From positions 2,728,001 to 2,792,000 of the forward strand of contig NZ_CP130427.1 in NCBI RefSeq assembly GCF_030518795.1: DNA of 64,000 bases. Reading direction: 5' to 3'. The stretch's first letter is position 1, and the number at the start of each line of letters is the position of its first letter. The notes beneath the pieces were generated by a model. That model did not search any database, was not told the DNA's origin, and saw only the letters and a list, made by a program, of their open reading frames with translations. The DNA comes from Micromonospora sp. NBRC 110009 (GTDB lineage Bacteria > Actinomycetota > Actinomycetes > Mycobacteriales > Micromonosporaceae). Position numbers and translations under genes: made by a program. Positions 41,417 to 50,436 of this stretch are shown here, one piece after another.

Positions 41417-43819
41417 GTGAAGAGAACCCTCGCCGCCGTCAGCGCAGCTCTGCTCACCAGTGGCGTGCTGACCTGCGTCACCACCGCGGCGCACGCGGCA
41501 ACCCCCAGCGCCCCCGGCCCGGAAACCTCCGCCGCAGCACGGGCGGACAGCCTGCTCCGCGCCAACCCCGGTGCCGTTCAGGGTGCCAGCGGGGAGGCCT
41601 ACCAGGCCGTCCGCACGAAGGTCGACCCCTCCGGGGCCGCGCACACCCGGTACACCCGGACCTACCACGGCCTGCGCGTCTACGGCGGTGACTTCGTCAT
41701 CCACACCGCCCCGAACGGCACCATGACCGGCACGTCCTCCGGCCTGGCCGCGCCGCTCAGCCTGAGCACCACCGCGAAGGTCGGCTCGGCCGCCGCGAAG
41801 TCGAGCGCGCGCAAGGCGTTCTCCGGCACGCTCAGCTCGGTGGGCAGCCCGGAGCTCTTCGTCGACGCCAGCTCCGGCCGGGGCCGGCTGGCCTGGGAGA
41901 CCGTCGCCTCCGGCTGGCAGGCCGACCGGCAGACACCGTCCAAGCTGCACGTCATCACCGACGCGACCACCGGCACGGTGCTCGGCTCGTACGACGAGAT
42001 CGAGGCGGTCGTCGGGACCGGCAACAGCATCTACTCCGGCACGGTCAGCATCGACACCACGCTCTCCGGCAGCACCTACCAGATGGTCGACCCGTCGCAC
42101 GGCAACGGCCGTACCTGCGACATGAACAACGGCACGTCGACCTGCACCAGCTTCACCGACGCCGACAACACCTGGGGCACCGGGGCGAACTCCAACCGGC
42201 AGTCGGCCGGGGTGGACGCCCACTTCGGTGCCGCGAAGACGTTCGACTACTACAAGAACGTGCACGCCCGCAACGGCATCTTCGGCAACGGCACCGGCGT
42301 GCCGAGCCGGGTGCACTACGGCAGCAACTACGTCAACGCCTTCTGGGACGGCTCCCAGATGACCTACGGCGACGGTTCCGGCAACTCCCGGCCGCTGGTC
42401 GCGCTCGACGTGGCCGGCCACGAGATGAGCCACGGCGTCACCGAGAACGTCGTCCCCGGCGGCCTGACCTACTCCGGCGAGTCCGGCGGCCTCAACGAGG
42501 CCACCAGCGACATCTTCGGCTCGATGGTCGAGTTCTACGCCAACACCACCGCCGACCCGGGTGACTACCAGATCGGCGAAAAGATCAACATCAACGGCAA
42601 CGGCACCCCGCTGCGCTACATGTACAACCCGTCGCTGGACGGCTCGTCCGACTCCTGCTGGTCGACCAGCACCAAGAACAAGGACGTGCACTACTCGTCC
42701 GGCGTGGCGAACCACTTCTACTTCGACCTGGCCGAGGGCACCGGCTCCACCGCGTACGGCACCTCGCCGGTCTGCGGCTCGGCGCCGGCGGTGACCGGCA
42801 TCGGCCGCGCCAAGGCGGAGAAGATCTGGTTCCGGGCGCTCGACGTGTACTTCACCTCGAACACCTCGTACGTCAACACCACCACCCCGTCGAACACGTC
42901 CCGGGCGTACAGCCTCCGGGCGGCGACCGACCTGTACGGCAACTGCTCCACCGAGTACCGGACCGTCCAGGCGGCGTGGACCGCGGTGAACGTGGCCGGC
43001 AGCGACGCCCCCTGCGGCTCGACCGGCAACGACTTCTCCGTCTCGCTCTCGCCGACCGCCGGCTCGGTGACCGCGGGCGGCGCCGTCTCCACCACCGTCG
43101 CCACCGCCACCACCAGCGGGACCGCGCAGACCGTGACGTTCTCCGCGTCCGGCCTGCCGACCGGCGCCACCGCGTCGTTCGACCCGTCCTCGGTGACCTC
43201 GGGCGGCTCGTCCACGCTGACCATCAGCACCACGGCGAGCACCCCGGCCGGCACCTACACGGTGACCGTCACCGGCAGCGGCTCGGTCAGCCACTCGGCG
43301 ACGTACTCGCTGACCGTGAACGGCGGCGGCGGTGGTTGCACCGGTGCCGGGCAGAAGCTGGGCAACCCCGGGTTCGAGTCCGGTAACACGGTCTGGTCGT
43401 CGACCTCCGGGGTGATCGGCCAGTACGGCTCCTCCGGTCAGCCGCCCCGCACCGGCACCTGGAACGCCTGGCTGGACGGCTACGGCTTCACCCACACCGA
43501 CACCCTGTCGCAGGCGGTGAGCCTGCCGGCCGGCTGCACGTCCTACACGTTCAGCTTCTGGCTGCACATCGACACGTCGGAGAGCACCACCAGCACCGCC
43601 TACGACCGGCTCACCGTGCAGGTGCTCAACTCCTCCGGGTCGGTGCTGGCCACCCTGGCCACCTACTCCAACCTGAACAAGGCCGCCGGCTACAGCCAGA
43701 AGTCCTTCTCCCTGGCCGCCTACGCCGGACAGACCGTCACCCTGAAGTTCACCGGCACCGAGGACATCTCACTGCAGACGTCCTTCGTCATCGACGACAC
43801 CGCGGTGAACGTCTCCTGA
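41417..43819 (+). CDS. Secreted M4 (thermolysin-like) metallopeptidase
   Basis: The 800-residue precursor has a signal peptide (about residues 1-28, ending AHA), an FTP/PepSY-type propeptide (to about 200), the M4 catalytic domain with zinc motif VAGHEMSHGVTE (HExxH), third ligand in GGLNEATSD and the catalytic His region YSSGVANHFYFDLAEG, then an immunoglobulin-like Ser/Thr-rich domain (about 535-635) and a C-terminal beta-sandwich carbohydrate-binding-like domain (about 645-800). It should be exported, auto-processed and degrade extracellular protein. The GTG has an ideal AGGAGG ribosome-binding site. Confidence 0.95.
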   Translation: MKRTLAAVSAALLTSGVLTCVTTAAHAATPSAPGPETSAAARADSLLRANPGAVQGASGEAYQAVRTKVDPSGAAHTRYTRTYHGLRVYGGDFVIHTAPNGTMTGTSSGLAAPLSLSTTAKVGSAAAKSSARKAFSGTLSSVGSPELFVDASSGRGRLAWETVASGWQADRQTPSKLHVITDATTGTVLGSYDEIEAVVGTGNSIYSGTVSIDTTLSGSTYQMVDPSHGNGRTCDMNNGTSTCTSFTDADNTWGTGANSNRQSAGVDAHFGAAKTFDYYKNVHARNGIFGNGTGVPSRVHYGSNYVNAFWDGSQMTYGDGSGNSRPLVALDVAGHEMSHGVTENVVPGGLTYSGESGGLNEATSDIFGSMVEFYANTTADPGDYQIGEKININGNGTPLRYMYNPSLDGSSDSCWSTSTKNKDVHYSSGVANHFYFDLAEGTGSTAYGTSPVCGSAPAVTGIGRAKAEKIWFRALDVYFTSNTSYVNTTTPSNTSRAYSLRAATDLYGNCSTEYRTVQAAWTAVNVAGSDAPCGSTGNDFSVSLSPTAGSVTAGGAVSTTVATATTSGTAQTVTFSASGLPTGATASFDPSSVTSGGSSTLTISTTASTPAGTYTVTVTGSGSVSHSATYSLTVNGGGGGCTGAGQKLGNPGFESGNTVWSSTSGVIGQYGSSGQPPRTGTWNAWLDGYGFTHTDTLSQAVSLPAGCTSYTFSFWLHIDTSESTTSTAYDRLTVQVLNSSGSVLATLATYSNLNKAAGYSQKSFSLAAYAGQTVTLKFTGTEDISLQTSFVIDDTAVNVS

Positions 43820-43836
43820 CCTAGCCGCCCGAACCC

Positions 43837-43879
43837 CGGGGCCCGGCGGCCACCCCACGCGGGTGGTCACCGGGCCCCG
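43837..43879 (+). terminator. Terminator after the M4 peptidase
   Basis: A 10-bp outer stem (43837-43846 with 43870-43879) encloses an inner 6-bp stem (43850-43855 with 43861-43866), 17 bp after the stop codon. Confidence 0.7.
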
Positions 43880-43918
43880 CCGTTATGGTCGGCCGGACCG
43901 GCGGCGCGAGGGGGAGAC

Positions 43919-44686
43919 ATGTCTGACGCGGAGCTCACCGTCACGGTGGCCGGCCCGGTGGCGACCGTGGTGATCCGGAACCCGGCCCGCCGTAACGCGA
44001 TGACCACCGCCATGTGGCGGCAACTCCCGGTGCTGCTCGACGGGCTGGAGGCCGATCCCGCCGTGCACGCGCTGGTGCTCACCGGCGCCGACGGCACGTT
44101 CTGCGCCGGCGCCGACCTCGGCGACCTGGACGAGCTGCTGGAGGCCGGGGACGGCAGCATCGCGGTCGCCGCCGAGGAGCGGCTGGCCGCCTTCGCCAAG
44201 CCCACCGTGGCCGCCGTCCGGGGCGCCTGCGTGGGCGGCGGGTGCCAGCTCGCCGTCGCCTGTGACCTGCGGCTGGCCGCCGGAGACGCGCGGTTCGGGG
44301 TACCCCCGGCGCGGCTCGGGCTGGTCTACCCGGCGCCGACCACCCGCCGGCTGGCCCGGCTGGTCGGGCCGTCCGCAGCCAAGCACCTGCTCTTCACCAG
44401 CGAGCTGGTGGACGCCGAGCGGGCGCTGCGGATCGGCCTGGTCGACGAGGTGCTGCCGGCCGACGCGCTGGACGCCCGGGTGGCGGCCGTGACGGCAGCC
44501 ATCGCCGAGCGCTCCCGGCTCACCCTGGCAGCGGCCAAGGAGATCATCGACGGCCGCGCCGACGACGACCGGATCGACTGGTGGCACGGGCAGGTCCGGG
44601 CCAGCGGCGAGGCGCGCGAGGGGGTGGCGGCGGCCAACGAGCGCCGGCCGCCCCGCTTCGGTTGGGCGCCGCCCGCCGGTCATTGA
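43919..44686 (+). CDS. Enoyl-CoA hydratase/isomerase family protein
   Basis: The 255-residue crotonase-fold protein shows NPARRNAMTTAMWRQL, the oxyanion-hole strand GADGTFCAGADL and the family signature AAVRGACVGGGCQLAVACDL with PARLGLVYP following. It acts in acyl-CoA metabolism in the cytoplasm. The two catalytic glutamates of hydratases are not evident at their usual places, so it may be another crotonase activity. It stands alone. Confidence 0.9.
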   Translation: MSDAELTVTVAGPVATVVIRNPARRNAMTTAMWRQLPVLLDGLEADPAVHALVLTGADGTFCAGADLGDLDELLEAGDGSIAVAAEERLAAFAKPTVAAVRGACVGGGCQLAVACDLRLAAGDARFGVPPARLGLVYPAPTTRRLARLVGPSAAKHLLFTSELVDAERALRIGLVDEVLPADALDARVAAVTAAIAERSRLTLAAAKEIIDGRADDDRIDWWHGQVRASGEAREGVAAANERRPPRFGWAPPAGH

Positions 44687-44710
44687 CCGGTTTTTGACAG
44701 CCTTCCTCCG

Positions 44711-45409
44711 ATGGGTACGTCGGAGCCCTCGGCGGGGAAGGGGGCCCAGGTGGACGGTCGGAACGAAGGCCTGCGGCACCGGATCCGGCGTGGCCGCCGC
44801 CGATTCCTGCTCGGTGTGTTCGGCACGCTCCTTCTCTTCGCCGCGCTGTCCCTCCTGGTCGGTTTGCTGGCCACCAGCGATGCGTCCACTGTCGTCTTCC
44901 GGGACGGTCAGCCGCCCGCGTGGGCCGAGACGACCGGCATCGTCCTGGCGATCCTCGGCTTGCTCGTGGAGGTAGTCGCCCTCGTGTGGGCCGTGCGGAG
45001 CGGACGCTACCGGGCTGGCCGGAAGTCGGCGCTCTGGGCAGTGAGCTGGCGCCGCCGGCGTGAGCTCTCCCGCCAGGTGCGGCGCGACGTCGTGCGCACC
45101 GAGGCGGAGTTGCCTCTCCTGCGGCACACCGGCCGGCAGATGGCCGGGCAGCGGTGGCTGGTCGTGCTCTTCGCCGGTCTGGTGACGATGCAGCTCGGGC
45201 AGGCGCTGATCCGCTACACACCGGCCTCGCTGATGCTCTTCGTCGCGCCAGCGGTGCTGTTCGTGCTCGCAGCGTGGCAGCTCCTCCGGGACGCGCGGCG
45301 GGGCGATGCGTTCCTGCGGGCTCACCCCGACCTGCGGGACGCCTCCGGATCGGACACCTCGGCCCGGGACGCCCAGGAGAGGAGTTCATCGACCGGCCAC
45401 TGGTCGTAG
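44711..45409 (+). CDS. Hypothetical membrane protein
   Basis: The 232-residue protein has four predicted membrane helices in two pairs (FLLGVFGTLLLFAALSLLVG and GIVLAILGLLVEVVALVWAV; WLVVLFAGLVTMQLGQALI and SLMLFVAPAVLFVLAAWQLL) separated by a long basic cytoplasmic helix (SWRRRRELSRQVRRDVVR). I do not recognise a family. TTGACA at 44694 with TACGTC 16 nt later suggests transcription starts after the ATG at 44711, so the GTG at 44750 preceded by GGGAAGGGGG may be the real start. Confidence 0.68.
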   Translation: MGTSEPSAGKGAQVDGRNEGLRHRIRRGRRRFLLGVFGTLLLFAALSLLVGLLATSDASTVVFRDGQPPAWAETTGIVLAILGLLVEVVALVWAVRSGRYRAGRKSALWAVSWRRRRELSRQVRRDVVRTEAELPLLRHTGRQMAGQRWLVVLFAGLVTMQLGQALIRYTPASLMLFVAPAVLFVLAAWQLLRDARRGDAFLRAHPDLRDASGSDTSARDAQERSSSTGHWS

Positions 45410-45558
45410 ACGCAGTCGCCGTACTTCGCGGCGAGCACCCGGCCGTCGGGCTGCCCCGGGACGAGTTCCCGCTGCTGGCCGAGACCGCGCGGGCGGCCCG
45501 TACGGTCGGGCCGGACGACGAGTTGGGCGGTGGGCTCGACCTCCTGCTGTGCGCCTGG
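45376..45558 (+). pseudogene. Possible fragment of a regulator C-terminus
   Basis: A short frame overlapping the end of the preceding gene encodes RPLVVDAVAVLRGEHPAVGL and DDELGGGLDLLLCA, which resembles the ligand-binding C-terminus of TetR-type regulators. No DNA-binding domain or start signal is present. Confidence 0.25.
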
Positions 45559-45655
45559 CCAGGCAGCTCGACTGAGGACGGTTTCCCGGAGACCGGCGGG
45601 CGCCGCGCCGGAGGCGTACCCCCGACGCGGCCCCCTGTGCCCGCCGGCCGGCCCG

Positions 45656-46099
45656 TCACCGCCCGGCCAGCGCGGCCCAGCTCGGCGTCACCGGCTCGCG
45701 CCGCAGCGGCATGCCCGCCTCGGCCGGCGTCCGGTCGCCCTTACGCTGGTTGCACGGGTAGCAGGCGGCGGTGGTGTTCTTCCAGGTGTTCCGGCCGCCC
45801 CGCGAGCGGGGCAGGATGTGGTCGACGGTGCTGGCCGGGGCATCGCAGTACGCGCAGCGCCGGCCGTCCCGGCGCAGCACCCCGGCCCGCGACCAGGCCG
45901 GCCCGGCGCTGAACCGCCAGCGGGTGACCACGTACCGGACGAGGCGGACCACCCGCGGCATCGGGAACACCCCGATCACCTGGTCCGGCTCGGCCTCGTG
46001 GATCTCGGCGACCCGCCGGCAGAGCATCCGGATCGCGTGCTGGACGGTGACCCGGTGCAGCGGGCCGAGGTCGGCGTTGATGACGAGGACGGCGTCCAC
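45656..46099 (-). CDS. HNH endonuclease family protein
   Basis: The 147-residue protein ends in an HNH nuclease domain: RRCAYCDAPASTVDHILPRS is the first zinc CxxC and the His strand, GGRNTWKNTTAACYPCNQRK supplies the Asn and second CxxC. The N-terminal half (VLVINADLGPLHRVTVQHAI, then VIGVFPMPRVVRLVRYVV) is typical of the stand-alone HNH proteins common in actinobacteria, whose role is unknown. Its start is preceded by GGGAG and, further upstream, by a terminator-like hairpin and a short frame. Confidence 0.92.
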   Translation of the reverse strand: MDAVLVINADLGPLHRVTVQHAIRMLCRRVAEIHEAEPDQVIGVFPMPRVVRLVRYVVTRWRFSAGPAWSRAGVLRRDGRRCAYCDAPASTVDHILPRSRGGRNTWKNTTAACYPCNQRKGDRTPAEAGMPLRREPVTPSWAALAGR

Positions 46100-46133
46100 C
46101 GGGCTCTCCCTTCACGATCGGTGGTACGGCAGC

Positions 46134-46165
46134 AAAAAGCCGCCCGGTCCACGGGACCGGGCGGC
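46134..46165 (-). terminator. Terminator hairpin with U tract upstream of the HNH gene
   Basis: A perfect 12-bp stem (46139-46150 with 46154-46165) is followed on the minus strand by five T residues (46138-46134). It lies 35 bp before the HNH start codon, so it is either the end of an upstream transcript or an attenuator. Confidence 0.8.
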
Positions 46166-46188
46166 GACGACGCGGACGCGGGTACGCG

Positions 46189-46278
46189 TCAGTCGGGCCT
46201 CCCGGCACGGGGACCTTCGGCTCGGCAACCATCGACGGGCAGCATTGGCGACACGCACGTGAGGTGCGACAACGACAT
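46189..46278 (-). CDS. Possible 29-residue leader peptide
   Basis: A short frame with GGGAG seven nt before its ATG encodes a peptide beginning MSLSHLTCVSPMLPVDGC. It ends 24 bp before the terminator hairpin that precedes the HNH gene. A TACCGT box at about 46322 on the same strand could start the transcript. Leader-peptide attenuation is an inference from this order. Confidence 0.35.
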   Translation of the reverse strand: MSLSHLTCVSPMLPVDGCRAEGPRAGRPD

Positions 46279-46384
46279 GGCGTGCTCCCGACCGGCTGGT
46301 TGACCTTGCGCGGATCACGGTAGGCGCGGGCCCCGCGGGAGGGCAACGCATTTCGATACCCTCCCGCCCGCGCCGCCCAGCCGT

Positions 46385-46435
46385 GAGAAGGGAACCCTTC
46401 TCTACCGGAGCCGTTAAGAAGGGGCCCTTCCTTAC
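46385..46435. repeat. Two palindromes including dispersed repeat, copy 2
   Basis: An 18-bp perfect palindrome (46385-46402, GAGAAGGGAACCCTTCTC) is followed by gttaagaaggggcccttcct (46413-46435), the inverted match of the sequence at 11378-11399. The stop codon of the flavoprotein gene lies inside this second element. Confidence 0.55.
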
Positions 46436-47961
46436 TGCCGGGCGAGGAGGCCGCGCGGGCGGACCGAGCGGACCGGCTCGGCGGCCGCGCCCTCGGCCCG
46501 CAGGATGTGGTTGGCGGCGAGGATGCCGGTCGCCGCCGACCGCTCCATCAGCGCGCTCGGGAACTCCGTGCGGATCCCGTCGCCGGCCAGGTAGAGGCCG
46601 TCGGCGTCGGTGCGTACGCCGGGCCGTCCGGCGTGGCTGCCCGGGGTGAACGCCGGCGCCCGGGCCTCCACCCGGGCCCGCAACTCAAGGACCCGCAGCC
46701 GGGCCGCCTCCGGCCAGAGGGCGGCCAGCTCGACCCGCATCCGCTCGGCCAGTTCCTCCGCCGGCACGCCCGGCTCGCAGGCGTACGCGTGCAGCTCCAC
46801 CACCGAGCCACCGCTGCGTTCCGCCCAGTGGCGCGACTCCCGCTCCAGCCGGTGGTAGAGGGTCACCGAGTCCAGGGTGGGCTGGCGGGACACCCCGCTG
46901 AACACGGCCCGGCCCGGGTCGACGTCCCCGTCCATCCAGTACCGCGCCACCGCGTAGGGCGGACCGGGGGTGCCGAACGCGGGCATCCGCGCCACCAGCC
47001 GCGGCGCCGCGGCGAGCAGGCCGGGGGAGGCGCCGACCAGCGCGGCGAGCGCCGGCGGGTCGACCGCGAGCACCAGGTGCCGGGCCTCGTGGGCCGCCCC
47101 GTCGGCGGTGGTCACCCGCCAGCCGTCCGGCGCCCGGTCCAGCCGGGCGGCGACGGCGCCGGTGCGCACCCGGCCGCCGTGCTGCTCGACGTGCCGGGCC
47201 AGCGGCGCCCAGATCGCCGTGGCGTAGTCCTCGTCCGGGGCGTCGAAGGCGAGCCCTTCCGGGTTGCCGAGCAGGTAGAAGTGGAACTGGGCGAGCAGCT
47301 CGGCGGCCGACATCTCCGCCTCGTGGTTGAAGAACGAGTGGGAGAAGACCTCGAAGAGCATCGCCCGGGCCCGGTCCGGCAGCCGCAGCGAGGTGAGCAG
47401 CTCGTCGGCGGTCCGCCCGTCGAATTCGGCGTAGGTGCGCGTCGGGTGGTAGCTGAGCAGCGGCAGCGCGGCGTCCCGGTCCATCGCGCGCAGGTCGGCC
47501 AGGCGCAGGCTCGGGCTGCGCAGCAGCAGGGCGAGCAGGTTGGCCGGCGGCGCGGGCGGCAGCCGGCCGAACTCCTCGGTCGGCCACCGGGCCGACAGGA
47601 TCGGGTAGCCGGGGACCGGCTTGAGGAAGCCCAGCCGGGGATCGATCCGGCGGAGGATCGACCGCCAGTTGTAGTACTGCCGGAAGAACGCGTGGAAGCC
47701 GTGCTCGACGCGCTGCGGGCTGCCGTCCGGCAGCTCCTCCGGCCAGGCGCCGAGCCGGCCGCCCAGGGTGGGCGCGGCCTCCAGCACGGTCACCGCCACC
47801 CCGCGCTCGGCCAGCACCACCGCCGCCGACATGCCGGCGATGCCGCCGCCGACCACCACCGCCCGCACCGGGCGCGGCACGCGGGGGGCGCCACCGCCGC
47901 CCGGGTCGACCACGTGCTCGCGTACGCCGATGAGCCGGCCGACCACCCGCGACAGCGCCAT
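46432..47961 (-). CDS. FAD-dependent oxidoreductase, CrtU/phytoene-desaturase-like
   Basis: The 509-residue flavoprotein has the dinucleotide-binding motif VVVGGGIAGMSAAVVLAERG at about residues 33-52, followed by EHGFHAFFRQYYNWRSILRR, a signature I associate with the aromatic-carotenoid desaturase/methyltransferase group (CrtU) and related amine-oxidase-fold enzymes. The C-terminal FAD contact is DGLYLAGDGIRTEFPSALME. No other carotenoid gene is nearby, so the substrate is uncertain. The ATG at 47961 lacks a clear ribosome-binding site, but earlier codons are outside the fold. Confidence 0.85.
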   Translation of the reverse strand: MALSRVVGRLIGVREHVVDPGGGGAPRVPRPVRAVVVGGGIAGMSAAVVLAERGVAVTVLEAAPTLGGRLGAWPEELPDGSPQRVEHGFHAFFRQYYNWRSILRRIDPRLGFLKPVPGYPILSARWPTEEFGRLPPAPPANLLALLLRSPSLRLADLRAMDRDAALPLLSYHPTRTYAEFDGRTADELLTSLRLPDRARAMLFEVFSHSFFNHEAEMSAAELLAQFHFYLLGNPEGLAFDAPDEDYATAIWAPLARHVEQHGGRVRTGAVAARLDRAPDGWRVTTADGAAHEARHLVLAVDPPALAALVGASPGLLAAAPRLVARMPAFGTPGPPYAVARYWMDGDVDPGRAVFSGVSRQPTLDSVTLYHRLERESRHWAERSGGSVVELHAYACEPGVPAEELAERMRVELAALWPEAARLRVLELRARVEARAPAFTPGSHAGRPGVRTDADGLYLAGDGIRTEFPSALMERSAATGILAANHILRAEGAAAEPVRSVRPRGLLARQ

Positions 47962-47999
47962 GTGCACCTTCCCGGCCGTGGAGCCCCCAGTTTGCCGGC

Positions 48000-48491
48000 T
48001 CAGCCCTCCGGGGACAGCAGGCAGCGCCGCTCCCGGTCCGAGGCGGGCCAGACGTACTCCAGGTCGGGCGGGACGTTGCCGAACCGGGGGCCGTAGTGCG
48101 CCGGGTCCTTGCGCAGCAGGGACGAGCGGTGGCTGCGGTGCAGGTCCTCCCGGCCCAGCCAGGGCGGCAGCTCGGCGGCCTCGGCCAGCTCGGCCTGGGT
48201 GCGGACGACGTCGATGCCGCAGGCGCTGGCGAGATCGGTGGTCATGGTCGCCGCGCAGGTGTCCGCCCGGCCCGGCTCGCACCACACCGCGCACACGTCC
48301 AGCCCGTACCGGGTCAGCGCCTCCTCGTACCCGGCCCACATCTTCACCGCCGGGTGGTTGCGCCAGCCGTAGTCCGGCCGGGTCAACCCGCGCAGCACCT
48401 GGATGGTCTCCACCCGCTGCTTGCCCAGCCGCTTCTGGTCCAGCGCCCGGGCGCTCGCCAGGAAGTCCGGGTACGGGAGGAACGTCTGCAT
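48000..48491 (-). CDS. MSMEG_6728 family protein (pyrimidine-dimer-glycosylase-like)
   Basis: The 163-residue protein begins MQTFLPYPDFLASARALDQK, then LGKQRVETIQVLRGL and WRNHPAVKMWAGYEEAL, the signature of an actinobacterial family named after MSMEG_6728 and distantly similar to phage T4 endonuclease V (DenV), which excises pyrimidine dimers. Enzyme activity has not been shown to my knowledge. It ends 38 bp before the flavoprotein gene on the same strand, so they may share a promoter. Confidence 0.85.
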   Translation of the reverse strand: MQTFLPYPDFLASARALDQKRLGKQRVETIQVLRGLTRPDYGWRNHPAVKMWAGYEEALTRYGLDVCAVWCEPGRADTCAATMTTDLASACGIDVVRTQAELAEAAELPPWLGREDLHRSHRSSLLRKDPAHYGPRFGNVPPDLEYVWPASDRERRCLLSPEG

Positions 48492-48577
48492 GGCGCTGCT
48501 CTACCCGTACTCGGGGCCACCATTCCTTCATGATCTAGGGGCTGCGCGTACGGCGATCGACTGACTACGATCCGGGG

Positions 48578-50359
48578 ATGGCCGAGCCCCTGCGCGACCG
48601 CGCGCGCCGCGCGACCGGCTGGCGGCTCCGGATGAACGGGGAGAACCGTCCGCACTACGTGGTCTGCGGCTCGGACCCGCTGGCGTACTGGGTGGTCCGG
48701 TCGCTGCTGGCCACCGAGTCACCCACCGGGCGGGTCCGGATCACCCTGGTCCTGCCGGAGCGCCGCCGCTCCGACGGGCCGGACGGCCGGGACCTCGACG
48801 GCGTCCAGGTGGTCCTCGCCGACCGGCTCGACGAGACCGCCTTCCGCCGGGCCGGGCTGGCCGGCGCGGACGGGCTGGCCCTGCTGCACCAGGACGACGT
48901 GGGCAACATGCACGCCGCGCTCTGCGCGCAGGAGGTGGAGCCCCGGCTGCGGCTGGTGGTCCGCATGTTCAACACCAGCCTCGCCAACGGCCTGCGGCAG
49001 CTCTTCCCCGACTCGGCGGTGCTCTCCGACGCCTCGATGGCCGCCCCCGCCTTCGTCGCCGCCGCGCTGGGCGAGCTGGCCCCCACCCATTTCCGGCACG
49101 CCGGCCGCACCCTCTACGCGGCCCGCCGGGCCGACGTACGCCCGCAGGACGTGCTCTGCGGGCTGGCCGTCACCACCGACCCGCGGCTGGTCCGGGTGCT
49201 GCCCGCCGACGAGGCGTCGGCGGACGTGGTGCTGGCCGAGGCGACCGGGCAGCCGCCCGGCACCGAGCTGGCCGCCCGCCGGCTGGTCCGGGCCCGGCGG
49301 CGTCGGGAGCCGGTGGTGGTGCTGCTCCGGGCGATCCGTAGCTTCGCCACCCGCAAGATCGGCATCGCGGTGCTGGTGCTGCTGGCCGTGATCGCCGTCC
49401 TTGGCTGGCTGAACGCCCGCGCGTCGAACCTGAACTGGTCCGAGGCGCTCTACCTCACCCTGGTCACCACGTTGAGCGGGCAGGATCCGGACGTCAGCAA
49501 GCCGGTCGCCGCCCAGGTCATGCAGGTGGTGCTCAACCTGGCCGGGCTGGCACTGATCCCGTTGCTCACCGCCGCCGTGGTCGACGGCATCGTCAACGCC
49601 CGGCTCGCCCTGCACAACGGCCGGGTCCAGCCCGACCGCAGCGGGCACGTGGTGGTGGTCGGGCTCGGCAACATCGGCACCCGGGTGATGGCCCAGCTGC
49701 AGGACTTCGGGGTCGAGGTGGTCGCCATCGACAAGAACCCCGACGCGCGCGGCGCGGCTCTCGCCCACCGGCTCGGCGTGCCGCTGATCGTCGGGGACGC
49801 CGGGCTGGAGGAGACGCTGCGGGCGGCCTCGGTGGACACCTGCCAGGCGCTGGTGGTGGTCTCCACCGACGACGGCACCAACCTGCGCGCCGCGCTGAAC
49901 GCCCGCAGCCTCGACCCTGACCTGCGGGTGGTGCTGCGCCTCTTCGACGGCGACTTCGCGGAACGGGTCCAGAAGGCGTTCGGCATCGGCATCTCGCGCA
50001 GCGTGTCGTACCTGGCCGCGCCCGCCTTCGCGGCGGCGCTGCTGGACCGCGCGGTGATCGCCACCATCCCGGTCGACCGGCACGCGCTGCTGGTCACCGA
50101 GGTGCCGGTGGCGGCCGGGTCGCCGCTGGACGGCCGCCCGCTCGCCGCGGTGGCCCGCCCCGGCGAGGTACGCCTGCTCGCGCACAGCCGGGCCGGGCAG
50201 AAGACCGACTGGTCCAGCGACCCGCGGATGGTGATCCAGGCCGGGGACCGGCTGACCGTGGTGGCCCGGCGGGCCGGGCTGAGCGCCCTGCTCCGGGAGA
50301 CCACCCCGCTCTCGCCCGAGCCGACCGGGATGCCGGCGCCGCGCCAACCGGAGGAGTGA
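48578..50359 (+). CDS. Two-RCK channel-like protein with degenerate pore
   Basis: The 593-residue protein has an N-terminal NAD-binding RCK (TrkA-N) domain (HYVVCGSDPLAYWVV), a two-helix membrane unit (IGIAVLVLLAVIAVLGWL; VMQVVLNLAGLALIPLLTAA) and a second RCK domain (GHVVVVGLGNIGTRVMAQLQ) with a TrkA-C region at the end. The loop between the helices reads LVTTLSGQDPDVSK; potassium channels have TVGYGD there. Ion transport is therefore possible, but potassium selectivity is doubtful. The ATG lies 12 nt after TACGAT without a ribosome-binding site. Confidence 0.88.
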   Translation: MAEPLRDRARRATGWRLRMNGENRPHYVVCGSDPLAYWVVRSLLATESPTGRVRITLVLPERRRSDGPDGRDLDGVQVVLADRLDETAFRRAGLAGADGLALLHQDDVGNMHAALCAQEVEPRLRLVVRMFNTSLANGLRQLFPDSAVLSDASMAAPAFVAAALGELAPTHFRHAGRTLYAARRADVRPQDVLCGLAVTTDPRLVRVLPADEASADVVLAEATGQPPGTELAARRLVRARRRREPVVVLLRAIRSFATRKIGIAVLVLLAVIAVLGWLNARASNLNWSEALYLTLVTTLSGQDPDVSKPVAAQVMQVVLNLAGLALIPLLTAAVVDGIVNARLALHNGRVQPDRSGHVVVVGLGNIGTRVMAQLQDFGVEVVAIDKNPDARGAALAHRLGVPLIVGDAGLEETLRAASVDTCQALVVVSTDDGTNLRAALNARSLDPDLRVVLRLFDGDFAERVQKAFGIGISRSVSYLAAPAFAAALLDRAVIATIPVDRHALLVTEVPVAAGSPLDGRPLAAVARPGEVRLLAHSRAGQKTDWSSDPRMVIQAGDRLTVVARRAGLSALLRETTPLSPEPTGMPAPRQPEE

Positions 50360-50436
50360 ATGCGATCTAGCGCGGCCATCGTGATCGGGGCGTCGACAGC
50401 GCACGGGGGAAGAACTTCCACGGTAGTGTGGATGTC

